Below are positions 32,515 to 41,791 of a DNA stretch of 64,000 nucleotides, piece after piece (the stretch's first letter is position 1; the number at the start of each line of letters is the position of its first letter). The notes under the pieces are model-generated. The model was not told the DNA's origin, did no database searches, and worked only from the letters and a program-made list of their open reading frames with translations. The stretch comes from Aculops lycopersici (Eukaryota > Arthropoda > Arachnida > Trombidiformes > Eriophyidae). The stretch is taken from assembly GCA_015350385.1 (NCBI GenBank), contig WNKI01000001.1:10641707-10705706 (forward strand), in the 5' to 3' direction. The position numbers were made by a program, and so were the translations under genes.

Positions 32515-32532
32515 CGGTTTTTGCAAAAACCG
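32515..32532. repeat. 18-bp perfect palindrome
   Basis: CGGTTTTTGCAAAAACCG equals its own reverse complement. It sits in a stretch (about 32340-32630) whose wording looks like a dispersed repeat, but no second copy is visible in this window. Confidence 0.7.
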
Positions 32533-32779
32533 TAACTTGTTAGGATCTGAGCTTTTGCACATAGACTTATAGTGATGCAGACATCATCTGTGCCAAATTT
32601 GGTTCAATTCGGCGGGTGTATAGTTCAGATGGTTACCTTGGCAGCTCAGCGCCCAGAAAATTCACCACCAGCTCGACCCGGCAGCTAGCAGCAGCTCAAG
32701 CTGGGCGGCTCAGGCCACAGAGCTGCCACTCAGGACCCAGCTCACAACAAATAGAAAAAATGGCTGCAGCAGAATACCA

Positions 32780-32810
32780 CGTGAAGTTGGTGCAAAGCAC
32801 CAACTTCACG
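32780..32810. repeat. Inverted repeat, 14-bp stem with 3-nt loop
   Basis: CGTGAAGTTGGTGC, AAA, then the exact complement GCACCAACTTCACG. RNA from either strand would fold into a tight hairpin. It lies about 75 nt beyond the 3' end of the SURF6-like gene. Confidence 0.8.
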
Positions 32811-32882
32811 GCAGCAAGCTGCCCAATTGCGATGCTGTTCGGGCGATTTGACCACAAAAAGCTAATAAGCAGGGAAACATTC

Positions 32883-32888
32883 TTTATT
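32883..32888 (-). promoter_or_regulatory. Polyadenylation signal overlapping the SURF6-like stop
   Basis: The minus strand reads AAA-TAA-A across the last lysine codon and the stop, so the hexamer AATAAA contains the stop codon. Confidence 0.55.
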
Positions 32889-33300
32889 TTCTACGGCGAG
32901 CGCGGTTCTTAGCTTTCTTGGCGTTCTTGGCTTTCATGGCGTTCTTCTGTTTCTCTACTCGCTCGGCCCATTGCTTCTTAGACTTCTTCTTCTCAGCCTG
33001 TTTTCTCTTCAAAACCTTGCGGATGATCTTGGGGTCATCCTGAACCTTGACTCCTTCAGCCTTGTCCATTGCACGCTTCCAAGTGGCCTTCTTGGCAGCC
33101 AGTGGGTCGTCCTTGAGCTTCTCTTGTTTCTTCTCCGCCTTCCTTAGGGCAGCTTTCATATTCTTCTTCTTTGGTTCCACGAACTTCACATCCTCTGGCT
33201 TCTGGATCTTGTTGAATTTCATGCCGAACGCTTTCTCGAATGGCGCCAAGATGTCGCCGATAAACTTATCGTTTGCTTTCATTCTGTCTAGTATGTTCAT
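32884..33300 (-). CDS. SURF6/Rrp14-like ribosome biogenesis protein (short form)
   Basis: The 138-aa product is very basic. TWKRAMDKAEGVKVQDDPKIIRKVLKRKQAEKKKSKKQWAERVEKQK (about 73-119) matches the conserved C-terminal SURF6 domain (ALKRAQGVKIRDDP.LL..SLRRKEK...R...W..R), which acts in the nucleolus on pre-rRNA maturation. Human SURF6 has 361 residues; here only the C-terminal domain and a short N-terminal helix (MNILDRMKANDKFIGDILAPFEKAF) are seen. Either an upstream exon carries the rest (a CTAG acceptor-like site lies 12 nt before the ATG) or this is a short orthologue. The stop TAA is embedded in AATAAA. Confidence 0.75.
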   Translation of the reverse strand: MNILDRMKANDKFIGDILAPFEKAFGMKFNKIQKPEDVKFVEPKKKNMKAALRKAEKKQEKLKDDPLAAKKATWKRAMDKAEGVKVQDDPKIIRKVLKRKQAEKKKSKKQWAERVEKQKNAMKAKNAKKAKNRARRRK

Positions 33301-33722
33301 AGTCTGGGTCTAGATGCTAGGTGTTAATCACAGTAATAGTTGATTTCGATTGTTCATACAAAATGGTATCTGTTTTCTCGACTTTTTCTCCTGAGTTAAT
33401 ATTTTTCAGATGATCTCATAGTCTTCTGGACCAATTCAAAATTAGCGCCTGGATGCTCAGTCGATTGATTTGCAAATTAAAATTCATCGACGATTTTCAA
33501 ATGATGTGATAAAGTTCGCAAAAAAACGTGCATGTTAGCAATGGAAAAATGCAAAACGTGTTGAGCGAACAGTAGAACGAACGCATGGAAAGTGTTTATA
33601 AAACTCGCATGTGCTTATTGTGCACGTTTTTCACCCCTCAAACTTTCGATTATTTTTTTTATGTTTATATTCAACCAACCCGCTTGGTGATATAACGGAA
33701 TGAATGATACATTTATTACATA
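33301..33722. promoter_or_regulatory. Divergent promoter region (SURF6-like / DNAJA3)
   Basis: A 420-bp AT-rich interval between two divergent ATGs. No TATA box or other element can be called with confidence. Confidence 0.45.
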
Positions 33723-34988
33723 ATGGCCTTCTATAGTTGCCTAAGATCAAGGTATATTACAGCCGTCAAAAGTGTGCTTACACCTCGATTAGGAACAGCC
33801 AACTTCCATACAACCCAAATCTTGAGCCGAAAAGATTATTACGAAATCTTGGGTGTTGCTAAGAATGCAGACGCCAAAGCAATTAAGAAGGCTTATTATG
33901 AAAAGGCCAAGAAATACCATCCAGATGCAAACAAGGCCGACCCAAAGGCGGCCGCTAAATTTCAAGAAGTTAGCGAAGCCTATGAAATGCTCAGCGATCC
34001 TAGCAAACGATCTGCCTACGATCTAGGGGCAACTAGTCCAGGCGCAAACAGTAGTGGTGGTAGTAACCCATTCGGCGGAGGAAACCCATTTGCCGGTGGT
34101 TGGCAGTATCAAACCTATAAGAGTTCCGATTTTGGGGGCTCATTCACAAATCCAGAAGATTATTTTAGGAAAATTTTTGAAGAATTCGAGACCAAATTTG
34201 GACCTGAGTACAAGAAGTCCACCTATGACGACAGCTCAGTTTGGGGAACCGGTGAGGCAACCGAAATAACACTCAATGTAACGCTAAAAGAGGCTGCGAT
34301 TGGTTGTGACAAGGAGGTCATTATAAATAGTCCAGACACCTGCCCCCATTGTCATGGTAGTTGCTGTGAGCCCGGCCATAAGCCAGTCAAATGCCCCTAT
34401 TGCCAGGGAACCGGCACAGAAACGATCTCAACTGGTCCATTCTTGTTACGCTCAACCTGTCGAGTTTGTAAGGGTACCAGAATGTTTATCAACAAACCCT
34501 GTATGAGTTGTCAGGGTAAGGGACAGTCGCTGCAAAGGCGAACAGTTGTGGTGCCAGTGCCGGGCGGAGTTACGGATGGTCAAACAGTGAGGATGAGAAT
34601 GCAAAACAACAAGGAGCTCTATGTCACATTTAAGGTATCGAAGAGTAATTATTTCAGGCGCGATGGTGCTGACATTCATACTGATGCTGTGATAACAATT
34701 AGTCAAGCTATATTAGGTGGAACGATTAGGATAGAAGGAATATATGAGGATTTGAATGTTGATATCGCCCCAGGTACTTCCTCACACACTAGAATTAGAC
34801 TTCCTCAGAAGGGAGTTAAGCGTATGGATAGTTATGGTCGCGGAGATCATTATGTACACATTAAGATTAAGGTACCAGAGAAAATCACTCGTCGTCAGAA
34901 AGAATTAATCAAGGAGTTTGACAATGTGGCGACTAGTCGTGACGATACAACAGCCAGCGCCGGCGCTACTGGCTCAGGCACATCCTGA
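33723..34988 (+). CDS. DNAJA3: Mitochondrial DnaJ homologue (DNAJA3/Tid1)
   Basis: The 421-aa product is a type I J-protein that delivers substrates to mitochondrial Hsp70. The first 35 residues form a basic presequence. The J domain (about 37-101) starts [21 protein letters not shown] and has the HPD triad in [10 protein letters not shown] Gly/Phe-rich linker (about 102-130) follows. The zinc region (about 208-270) has four Cys pairs: [24 protein letters not shown] and CMSCQGKG, where the last positions of repeats 1 and 3 differ from CxxCxGxG. The C-terminal substrate domain runs to [11 protein letters not shown]. It is a single exon. After the TGA the same frame stays open for 80 codons (34989-35231) and encodes a membrane helix (see the separate entry). 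An AATAAA lies at 35299. Confidence 0.95.
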   Translation: MAFYSCLRSRYITAVKSVLTPRLGTANFHTTQILSRKDYYEILGVAKNADAKAIKKAYYEKAKKYHPDANKADPKAAAKFQEVSEAYEMLSDPSKRSAYDLGATSPGANSSGGSNPFGGGNPFAGGWQYQTYKSSDFGGSFTNPEDYFRKIFEEFETKFGPEYKKSTYDDSSVWGTGEATEITLNVTLKEAAIGCDKEVIINSPDTCPHCHGSCCEPGHKPVKCPYCQGTGTETISTGPFLLRSTCRVCKGTRMFINKPCMSCQGKGQSLQRRTVVVPVPGGVTDGQTVRMRMQNNKELYVTFKVSKSNYFRRDGADIHTDAVITISQAILGGTIRIEGIYEDLNVDIAPGTSSHTRIRLPQKGVKRMDSYGRGDHYVHIKIKVPEKITRRQKELIKEFDNVATSRDDTTASAGATGSGTS

Positions 34989-35231
34989 CATAAGGACGCC
35001 GGAACTAGTGAGAAAAAACCAATCGACAGTGAAGATAACAAGGATACATCGCCCCCAGCCGAGCCAAGATGGTCCGAGGCGGATATGCGCAATTTTCTAG
35101 GCGTTTGTCTTGTGATAACTTTCTTGATTGGGGTTTGCACTGTTCCGGTGTTCATGAGAGAACAGAAGGTTGAGGAGTGCAAGAGGAAAAATGGCTTCTA
35201 CGATTCGCAAGAGTCAGGTGGAATCCGCTAG
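34989..35231 (+). other. In-frame extension after the DNAJA3 UGA: possible readthrough tail or micropeptide
   Basis: Directly after the TGA (context TGA CAT) the DNAJA3 frame continues for 80 sense codons to TAG at 35229. The first 32 codons give a polar, acidic linker (DSEDNKDTSPPAEPRWSEAD); then comes a hydrophobic helix (NFLGVCLVITFLIGVCTVPVF) and a charged tail (REQKVEECKRKNGFYDSQ). An ATG at 35085 could instead start a 48-aa membrane micropeptide. No canonical donor/acceptor pair to remove the stop is visible. Other explanations are a sequence error or a sense-codon-to-stop mutation in this individual. Confidence 0.5.
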
Positions 35232-36374
35232 GATCAAGAGCTAGAAGGCTCTAAGTCAACCTCTACCGAGCCCATTTCTTCCTAAAACTCAGCATCCTAA
35301 TAAAATCAACTAAACCCTGTAGTTTTGTGGTCGACATCGCTGCATGAGTCACGCGAAAGCAGAATCACCCATGTCTACCGCACTTGAGTTCATGGCCCTA
35401 AACTTGAAACTCACCAATGCGGCCTTGTGGCTGCACACAATGAATGGTGACGTAGATTAGAGGTGCCAAGACGCCCGCGAAAGTCCCCCTGTAGCTATCT
35501 GTTTTGTCGCTAGGCGCCTATTGAGACTGCGCGCCACAATGTTTACTGTATTGCACTGCGTTTGAGCGGTCTTACGTGCATAGCGCTATGTGTGCGCCTT
35601 GTGATGCGCCTTTCATTTTGACATTGGACTATACCACAATCACACACACAAACGCTGAGCATCTACGCTTTAATGGGCTAGCGACTGGGCGCCCAGTTTA
35701 GCTGGCTTGGCCAAGCCAAGCCAATAGACATAATGGTTTTCCGCTGGCTTTGTGCGTGCAGTACCACGAACTGCAAGCTTGCCAACAACAAAACGGATCG
35801 CCCTCAGCTTAGGTAGCCTGTCTAGCTTTATGAAAGCCAGACAAGCCTTTCGCTAGCTAGCTAGCTTGGCATTACTCGCGCGCCTAGCGCGTTATTCTTC
35901 CCACAGCCCCGCCAAAGTCTCTGACATTGCTTCACCTGTTTATGTTTGGGGCCCGGGGGAAATTCGCGGGGCTTCCTTTCTTGTTATTTCGATAGTTAAG
36001 TTTATTAATATCATCATCGTCATCACTGAATGCGCCCCTCTTGCGGTTACAGTTATTCTTTGGCATACAATCTACCATATAATACTAATATCGAAGTGAG
36101 AAAATGAAAGTGTTCCAGTTTTGATGTTCCAAGATCAAGAAGAGTAGGAAGTTACGAGATTTCGGATACAAGATGGATATTTAACACCACGAAAAAGAAA
36201 TAGTTTTTGTTATTGTTATCTCATGTTAATGTTGAAGTTTTCGTTATTACCCGAAATCAGAGTTATGAGTTCTTAGTGAAAGCATTAAACGGATCTATTT
36301 GATATATTAATACTCAAAAAGTAATACTCGCAGTGAAATTAAGAGCATACATCCAGCGCTCAGGTAAACGTGTT
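35232..36374. other. Intergenic region DNAJA3 - PY-motif gene
   Basis: No gene is supported. The AATAAA at 35299-35304 belongs to DNAJA3. Small perfect palindromes occur (ACTGGGCGCCCAGT at 35694-35707, GCTTGGCCAAGC at about 35713-35724) and a GCTA run near 35852-35863. Confidence 0.5.
35299..35304 (+). promoter_or_regulatory. Polyadenylation signal for DNAJA3
   Basis: AATAAA 68 nt after the second stop (TAG 35229) and 311 nt after the first (TGA 34986); the mRNA therefore includes the whole in-frame extension. Confidence 0.6.
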
Positions 36375-36938
36375 ATGGTCAGAAGCGACAGACAGGCCCG
36401 GCCATCGGCGCCGCCCTTGCACTTGATGCCCGAATCGGGCGGCGGTCAGTATGTAGACAACCACCAGGATTGGGGTCCGCCGCCCAGATACGAGGAGGCT
36501 ATAGCGGACGAAAACAGCTCGCCGTCGACTATTATCACAGATAGCTCACTCAATCAACGATCCATGACCACCAGCCCCATTGAGGCTGCTGCTGCCGCCG
36601 CCTCCACAACCAGACTTCCATCTTTAATATCCCACGATCAGAATTCGGTCAGGAGGAATAACCATCATTCTAGCAGAAGACGGAACTCGTCGCATCGGGG
36701 AAGTGCAGGTAATTTGCATGGAACTCGAACAACAACGGGATCCGGTGGTCGCCGCAGCGATGGTCTCAGGTATCGCTCAGCTTCTCCTGGCCGAACGTCG
36801 CGAGATCGGCCGGCATCGACGAACGAAAGTAGAAATGACACCAGCGATCAGGTGGACGCCCCGTGGAAGAAACACTCGAGACGCGTGAAGAAGGGACTCG
36901 AGAGCATCGCCTACTTTATCATTCAAGTGCTAGACTAG
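36375..36938 (+). CDS. Disordered protein with a PPxY motif, unknown
   Basis: The first ATG of the frame gives 187 aa. Near the N terminus is WGPPPRYEEAIAD, a PPxY motif of the type bound by WW domains of NEDD4-family ubiquitin ligases and often found beside membrane anchors. The rest is Ser/Arg/His/Asn-rich and disordered (SRRRNSSHRGSAGN, RSASPGRTSRDRP) and ends with a conserved-looking basic/hydrophobic tail, WKKHSRRVKKGLESIAYFIIQVLD. The frame is open upstream and a splice acceptor may supply an N-terminal, possibly transmembrane, exon. An AATAAA 129 nt after the stop supports a real gene. No family recognised. Confidence 0.55.
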   Translation: MVRSDRQARPSAPPLHLMPESGGGQYVDNHQDWGPPPRYEEAIADENSSPSTIITDSSLNQRSMTTSPIEAAAAAASTTRLPSLISHDQNSVRRNNHHSSRRRNSSHRGSAGNLHGTRTTTGSGGRRSDGLRYRSASPGRTSRDRPASTNESRNDTSDQVDAPWKKHSRRVKKGLESIAYFIIQVLD

Positions 36939-37066
36939 ATCTTACTCTATACCGATAATAATGTTTACCGACTCTGATATTGTTGAATTATCAGCGAGCG
37001 TAAAAATGGAGAAAATCGCTTACCAGATTGCATCACAAGTTACATTTGTTGTTACACATGCTAATG

Positions 37067-37072
37067 AATAAA
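37067..37072 (+). promoter_or_regulatory. Polyadenylation signal for the PY-motif gene
   Basis: AATAAA in TGAATAAAAC, 129 nt downstream of the stop codon at 36938. Confidence 0.55.
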
Positions 37073-37162
37073 ACTTCAAGTTTGTTAAACACGAAACTCT
37101 AAGCTCTCTTTTCTGTCGTTTTTGTTTCTCTATTTAATTGGTTGAGTGAGACTAAGAGGAGT

Positions 37163-37168
37163 TTTATT
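37163..37168 (-). promoter_or_regulatory. Polyadenylation signal overlapping the LHFPL stop
   Basis: The minus strand reads TGG-AAA-TAA-AAC: the stop codon TAA lies inside AATAAA. Confidence 0.5.
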
Positions 37169-38006
37169 TCCAGTAAACCAGTGGGTTGCTTGAATTTGAT
37201 TTGTTTAGCTTGCCAATTTGCTGCACGCTACCTGCGTAAAGTGGATGGTTCAGTGTGCTCTTGCTGGCGCCCGTCGGGAAACCCATCAGACTTCCGTGTT
37301 GGCTTGCCATCGCTTGGTGCATGTACTGATCGGGCAGGAGTTTTGTATGCTGTGTGCCCAGGACGAAAGCTAAAATTGACAATACAAAGCAATCGACCAC
37401 TCCAATGATGGCCAAGATGTAGGCCCACCTAATACTACACTGACCAACACTATAACTACCCGCCTCGGGACCACAAACTTCCTTTACACCTGGCGAATCC
37501 CAACCGGCGGGAAAAATAACAACGCCGCACAATAGGAGAACGGCGCAAATAAATTGAAGGTAACCGCAGGTTCTAAATACAGTGCAGGGATGGGCAAAGA
37601 AGAAGGCCAACATGCTAATGATGCAAAACAATATGAAGCAAACTGAGAGGGCCACAAATATCGTCGATAACTTGAATGCTGTCGTCTGGATACTTGATAG
37701 ATCATTGAGTTTACCGCTACATAATAAATCTTGACCATCTTGTAATAATCGGCAGGATTTCCACAGGCCAAAGTAGCCGGTTCCTCGGCTCATCTCAGTG
37801 TCGCCTAGCCATTGGGGCTGAACAAAGACGATGATATCGATGATGGCGCAGGACATTGTAAATACTGCCCATAGGACTCCGATTGAGCGAGATTTTATAT
37901 AGCTTGTTTGTAAATTTAGATAGTTGATGTCAGTTAGTGATGGGTCGGCATTGGCGGCCGCCGCGGCTGCAGCCACGGCCATGGCCATGGATTTGTTTGG
38001 ATCCAT
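37164..38006 (-). CDS. LHFPL tetraspan family protein (LHFPL3/4/5-like)
   Basis: The 280-aa product has four membrane helices of the LHFPL (claudin-like) fold. Matches: [40 protein letters not shown] (the W-GLW-C of the first extracellular loop), [15 protein letters not shown] and [28 protein letters not shown], nearly as in vertebrate LHFPL3/4/5 ([41 protein letters not shown]). LHFPL5 is part of the hair-cell mechanotransduction complex and LHFPL4 of GABA-A receptor complexes; the insect homologue is Tmhs. The N terminus has a 10-residue poly-Ala stretch. The start at ATG 38006 is provisional: the frame is open upstream and a 5' exon is possible. The stop lies in AATAAA. Confidence 0.93.
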   Translation of the reverse strand: [280 protein letters not shown]

Positions 38007-41000
38007 CTTGTTTAATGGTGTTACTTGAAAAAGTGCTTCTGTCTTGTTTGTTATAGGAACTTGGATCAGCTTGTGCTTGAATTGATTTGATGTAGTTGTT
38101 GCTGTCACTTAGTGTCTTCTTCGACTGATCGATGAAACAGTGGGTTAATCATTTCTCAAACAATCGGATGGAATTTCTGCAAATAGACTTCCTTTTGTCT
38201 AGTGTCGGCAATTAAAAAAGTGCACAAAACTTGCGGTTAATTAATTTGAAAGGAGAGAAAGTTAGATCTTTATTACTGGCAATAGGTTATGTCAAACAGT
38301 TGGATAAAATATCATGTTGTTTCTTTGTTGTTTTCCTTATTTCGCTAGTCCCCTTCGGTGCACCTGAGACTTGAAAGGAGGAATATGTTTTCCAGTGTCC
38401 AGCTGAGCGACGAGTGAGTCAGCCAGAGAGGCCACCGCAACTTGAAAGGTTACGCCGAGCAACAGTGAGCCGAGCAGTAAAGGCGGTGGAAGCCAGAGCA
38501 ACAAGTTGTTGCGCTCGCCTGTGGTCATTGATGCAGGTAGACGGGCGGCGACGAGAAGTCTGCAGTCCGATTGCCGCCGCCGCCGCTACTACTACTGCTG
38601 CCACCGCACTCACTCGTATACAAGAGGATCAGAATGGTTCAGCCCATTGCAGTGCGCAGACCTTACCTGAGTGTTGGTTGGTGTAGCAGGTAAGTGAAGT
38701 TTCTCTTATTTTATTGCGGCCGATGGTGGTGGTTGTGCTCATGTTGAATGCCGGCCACCGACTCCAGTGACCGTTGCAATCTCGAGTGGCGGATCGATGA
38801 ACAAGAGAAACCAACGCGAATGGCGAACCCTCTCGCTTGTTGGCTCGCTGTGGGATGCAAGTGAGCAAGGGTTTGCTGGCCTGCGGTGGCCTCAGAGATC
38901 AGTGAAACTCGAGCAATTTTGTTGGCCGATATCGCACACAAAAGTTATGGTTAATTGCAGGCCGGCTGCGGCCACTTGAGGTGAGCTTTAGAGCCATAGT
39001 GGCCACTCTCGTAGTCGTCTCGCTTCCTATTCAATGGTATCTCTTTCTCTCTCACAATGAATTAGCGAGAGAGCTAAAGCTGAAGTCAAGTCAGCTCTTT
39101 TGCATGAGCTTCCCACTCAAGTGACGCTCGCCCCTCAAATCTTCTCTTCATATACCTCTCCCCCTCTCTCTTTCGGTCCAACTTGTTAGTTAGTGTGAAT
39201 GTCTCATCTCCGTTACCGTTTGAATCGGTGACTCGTTTGACTTACAGGCGAACAGTCAAATTGACTTGGTGCAGCTCTCTGCTATCTCTCATTGGCTGTA
39301 ATTTTTTCTCCCTGAAATTAGCCTCGAAATCAGGAGACCAAACCGATTGGACTGCTTGGGCGGCGGAGCGAGAAGTTCGGTGAGAGCGAGAACATTGACA
39401 TTGACAGGATAAGTAAGGTGGCTCATTGGTGCATCTTCGGTTTCGCATTAAAAACTTGCATTACTCTTCGCCTCCACGACTAAGGATAAGAAGAAGAAAA
39501 TTAATATCTGAAAAACTATCGGCAAATCTCAGTTGGGAGAAGTAAACTCGTTTCGGCTTCTCGAGTCATAATTCCCAGGACTCACCTGTTGCGGTTGCCA
39601 CTTGTTGACTTGCTGTCGATGTCGCTGTTGTTGATATTGCTAGTGCTGCTGCTGCTGTTGTTGTTGTATGCAAGAAGGTTAATGATGTTCGCGATGATTG
39701 GAGCTTGTTAGAGGCAGCCGAAGTAGCAGCTGCTGTTGCTGCCAAGACCTCCAAAGTTTTTCGTGTGATCCAATTCCGATCACAAATCATTAGGATTGCT
39801 TGTTTTGACTGGCTAATCTTTTCTCCCCTCCGCGACGTTGTCCATTAGCCGGATATTAATTTTCTGGAACTCTTGAGTTATGGCAAGCAGCCAATGAGCG
39901 AGCTCAAGTGCCAAAAACTGGTCCTGTAAATCAAGCAGGTGGTCGTATCCAAAAACGAGGGTAACGAGTCAGTGTTGGATGAAATATATAAAGTCGCAAG
40001 ATAAATGTGCACACTGGCTGACTGGCCGGCCCATATTTTGTGGAGTTGGTTTTAGAGTTTACTTTTCCCGCGAATTTCATGACAAAACAATCGACTTTTC
40101 ACTGAACCAAAAGTATGAGGACAACTATAGTGTGAGGGGAGAGAGAGAAAATAATAGAACCTGATTAAGCGAGGCAAGCAGCAACAGGTTGCAATGCCCA
40201 CAACAGTGGAAGTCAGGTGGCCGCAGAAGCAACGCGCCCGACCGCAATGGTGGTAGATCGTGAACGAGCGACTTGCCAGAAATCTCCCAACCTTTTGTGT
40301 CTTGCCAAGCGTGTTCCCTCGGTAAGTGTCTCAAGATTAGGCCACGAGATTCAGTTAGTTAACTAGTTGCTGGGAGGTGACCTGTTGTTGATTGAATTCT
40401 CTCGCCAAGATGAGAGCGAGGGAGAGAGAAGGTGAGAGAGAGGTGAGAAGATAGCCAAGTAGTGGAGTAGCCAATTTTTTGTTGACTTGATTCAATTTAC
40501 TTTATCGTCGTCGTGGTTGTGGTTGTAGTTGTGGTCGCCTTTGTGGTCGCACTTGATTGCGATTTTAGCTGTCCACATATGTGGGCAGTCACTCCTCTTA
40601 AGAGCATTGCAGGTGCTCCTCTAGTGGCTTTAGATTTAGATTAGGTCCCGATGGTTGTTTCAACAAGAGCCACTTGTTGTTAGCTGTGCACTCAACCACA
40701 AGTGCGAATCGAGTGAACTTACAAGCGGCCGTAACTTTAGCCATCGAATAATGATACTTGAACTTTAATCCTTTCTGTTTTTTACCTTCTGAATGATTGC
40801 AAAACCATAAAGTTGATCATTTGAATTGAGTCTGGTTGAAGAGAAAAACCTTTGTGGCTTTTGGCCATCGAGAATCAGCAAAGAAATTGACCAAGTTTTT
40901 CTTTCTTTTTGATATGAATAAATCTTGATCTACAACCAGTTAAAAGTTAAAAGAGCTAACGAGTTGTACAAGTTGATAAAAATTTCAACTTTATTAATTC

Positions 41001-41158
41001 CTGTTCTTCATCTTATAATGAATATTTTGATCATGTTCACATGTCGCAAGCAGAAAAGACGACTAGTTTACTCGAGTCATTTTGAGCAGATTCAAGCAGG
41101 TAATTAGTAATAACAAATCGATTATTAGTTGGGCTTGATGAGCTAGTCAGATGATCTC
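38007..41158. other. Gene-free flank LHFPL - Gly-rich gene
   Basis: About 3.1 kb, with CTG/GTT runs at 39645-39668, AGAGAGAG stretches near 40420-40450 and numerous short opposed open frames, none credible. It probably contains the promoter of the LHFPL gene. Confidence 0.5.
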
Positions 41159-41563
41159 TTAACCAAAACTGCCCATACCCGGCATTGTCTGGCCGTTTTG
41201 TGGAAAGCCCTGCATTCCAGGTTGGCCTGGCAAATTATTTTGTGGAAAGCCCGGCATTCCAGGTTGGCCTGGCAAACCGTTTTGCCCATAGTTTGGCATT
41301 CCAGGTTGGTTGAAGCGACCATTCATGCCGCCATAGCCGCCCATTCCGCCCCCAAATCCGCCCATCCCACCACCATAGCCGCCCATGCCACCACCACCAA
41401 GTAGGCCTTGCAGTACATCTGGGTATTGGGCTAGTATTGAATAGAGTTGAGCTCGCGCTTGTTCACGACCCAAAAGGCAGCCGCTTGTTAAAATTGCAGA
41501 GTGGCAGATTGCTAGTGCAATGGCCAAGAATAAGATGGGTCTTGCTTTCGTTTGAGTGACCAT
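41159..41563 (-). CDS. Secreted Gly/Pro/Gln-rich repeat protein
   Basis: The 134-aa product starts with a signal peptide (about 1-28: basic MVTQTKARP, then the core ILFLAIALAICHSAIL). A helical segment, EQARAQLYSILAQYPDVLQGL, follows. Then come Gly-rich repeats (MGGYGGGMGGFGGGMGGYGG) and three or four copies of a collagen-like unit (LPGQPGMPGFPQN). The N-terminal signal and Tyr/Phe-Gly repeats resemble arthropod cuticle or glue proteins, or a matrix peptide; no exact family. A TATA-like TATAAATAAG (minus) lies 220 nt upstream. Single exon. Confidence 0.75.
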   Translation of the reverse strand: MVTQTKARPILFLAIALAICHSAILTSGCLLGREQARAQLYSILAQYPDVLQGLLGGGGMGGYGGGMGGFGGGMGGYGGMNGRFNQPGMPNYGQNGLPGQPGMPGFPQNNLPGQPGMQGFPQNGQTMPGMGSFG

Positions 41564-41782
41564 GTTTCAAAGTTGCTTGAGTGGTATATTGCTGGGTTTC
41601 AGTATTGAGTCTTTCCAAAATTTGTGCTTCGTTCTCGAGGTCTCCTATTGAACTGATTGGTTATTGGGGATTCGTAACCTAGACTAGATTCTGTATAATC
41701 TCGTTGCCGCGCGTCTGATCATAATTGAATGTGTCAAGTCGCCTCTTGTTTCTGATTAAATCAAATGGCGCACCCCACGGGC

Positions 41783-41791
41783 TTATTTATA
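41783..41791 (-). promoter_or_regulatory. TATA-box-like element for the Gly-rich secreted gene
   Basis: The minus strand reads ATATAAATAAG about 220 nt before the ATG. It fits the TATAWAW consensus; a start site would be expected near 41755. Confidence 0.4.

Larger units (their letters stand above)
29630..32882. other. 5' flank of TLK with microsatellites and a hAT element
   Basis: Gene-free 3.2 kb. It holds a CGT microsatellite (about 30191-30227), the 818-bp hAT-type element (30479-31296), CAG/CAA runs near 31483-31523, an 18-bp perfect palindrome (32515-32532) and a 14-bp-stem hairpin (32780-32810). Open frames here are low-complexity and opposed on both strands; none is credible. Confidence 0.6.

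Noticed and set aside
35690..35730. Neighbouring palindromes (ACTGGGCGCCCAGT, GCTTGGCCAAGC) as transposon ends
   Set aside because: No matching inverted copy and no target duplication nearby; short palindromes are common in this GC-balanced sequence.
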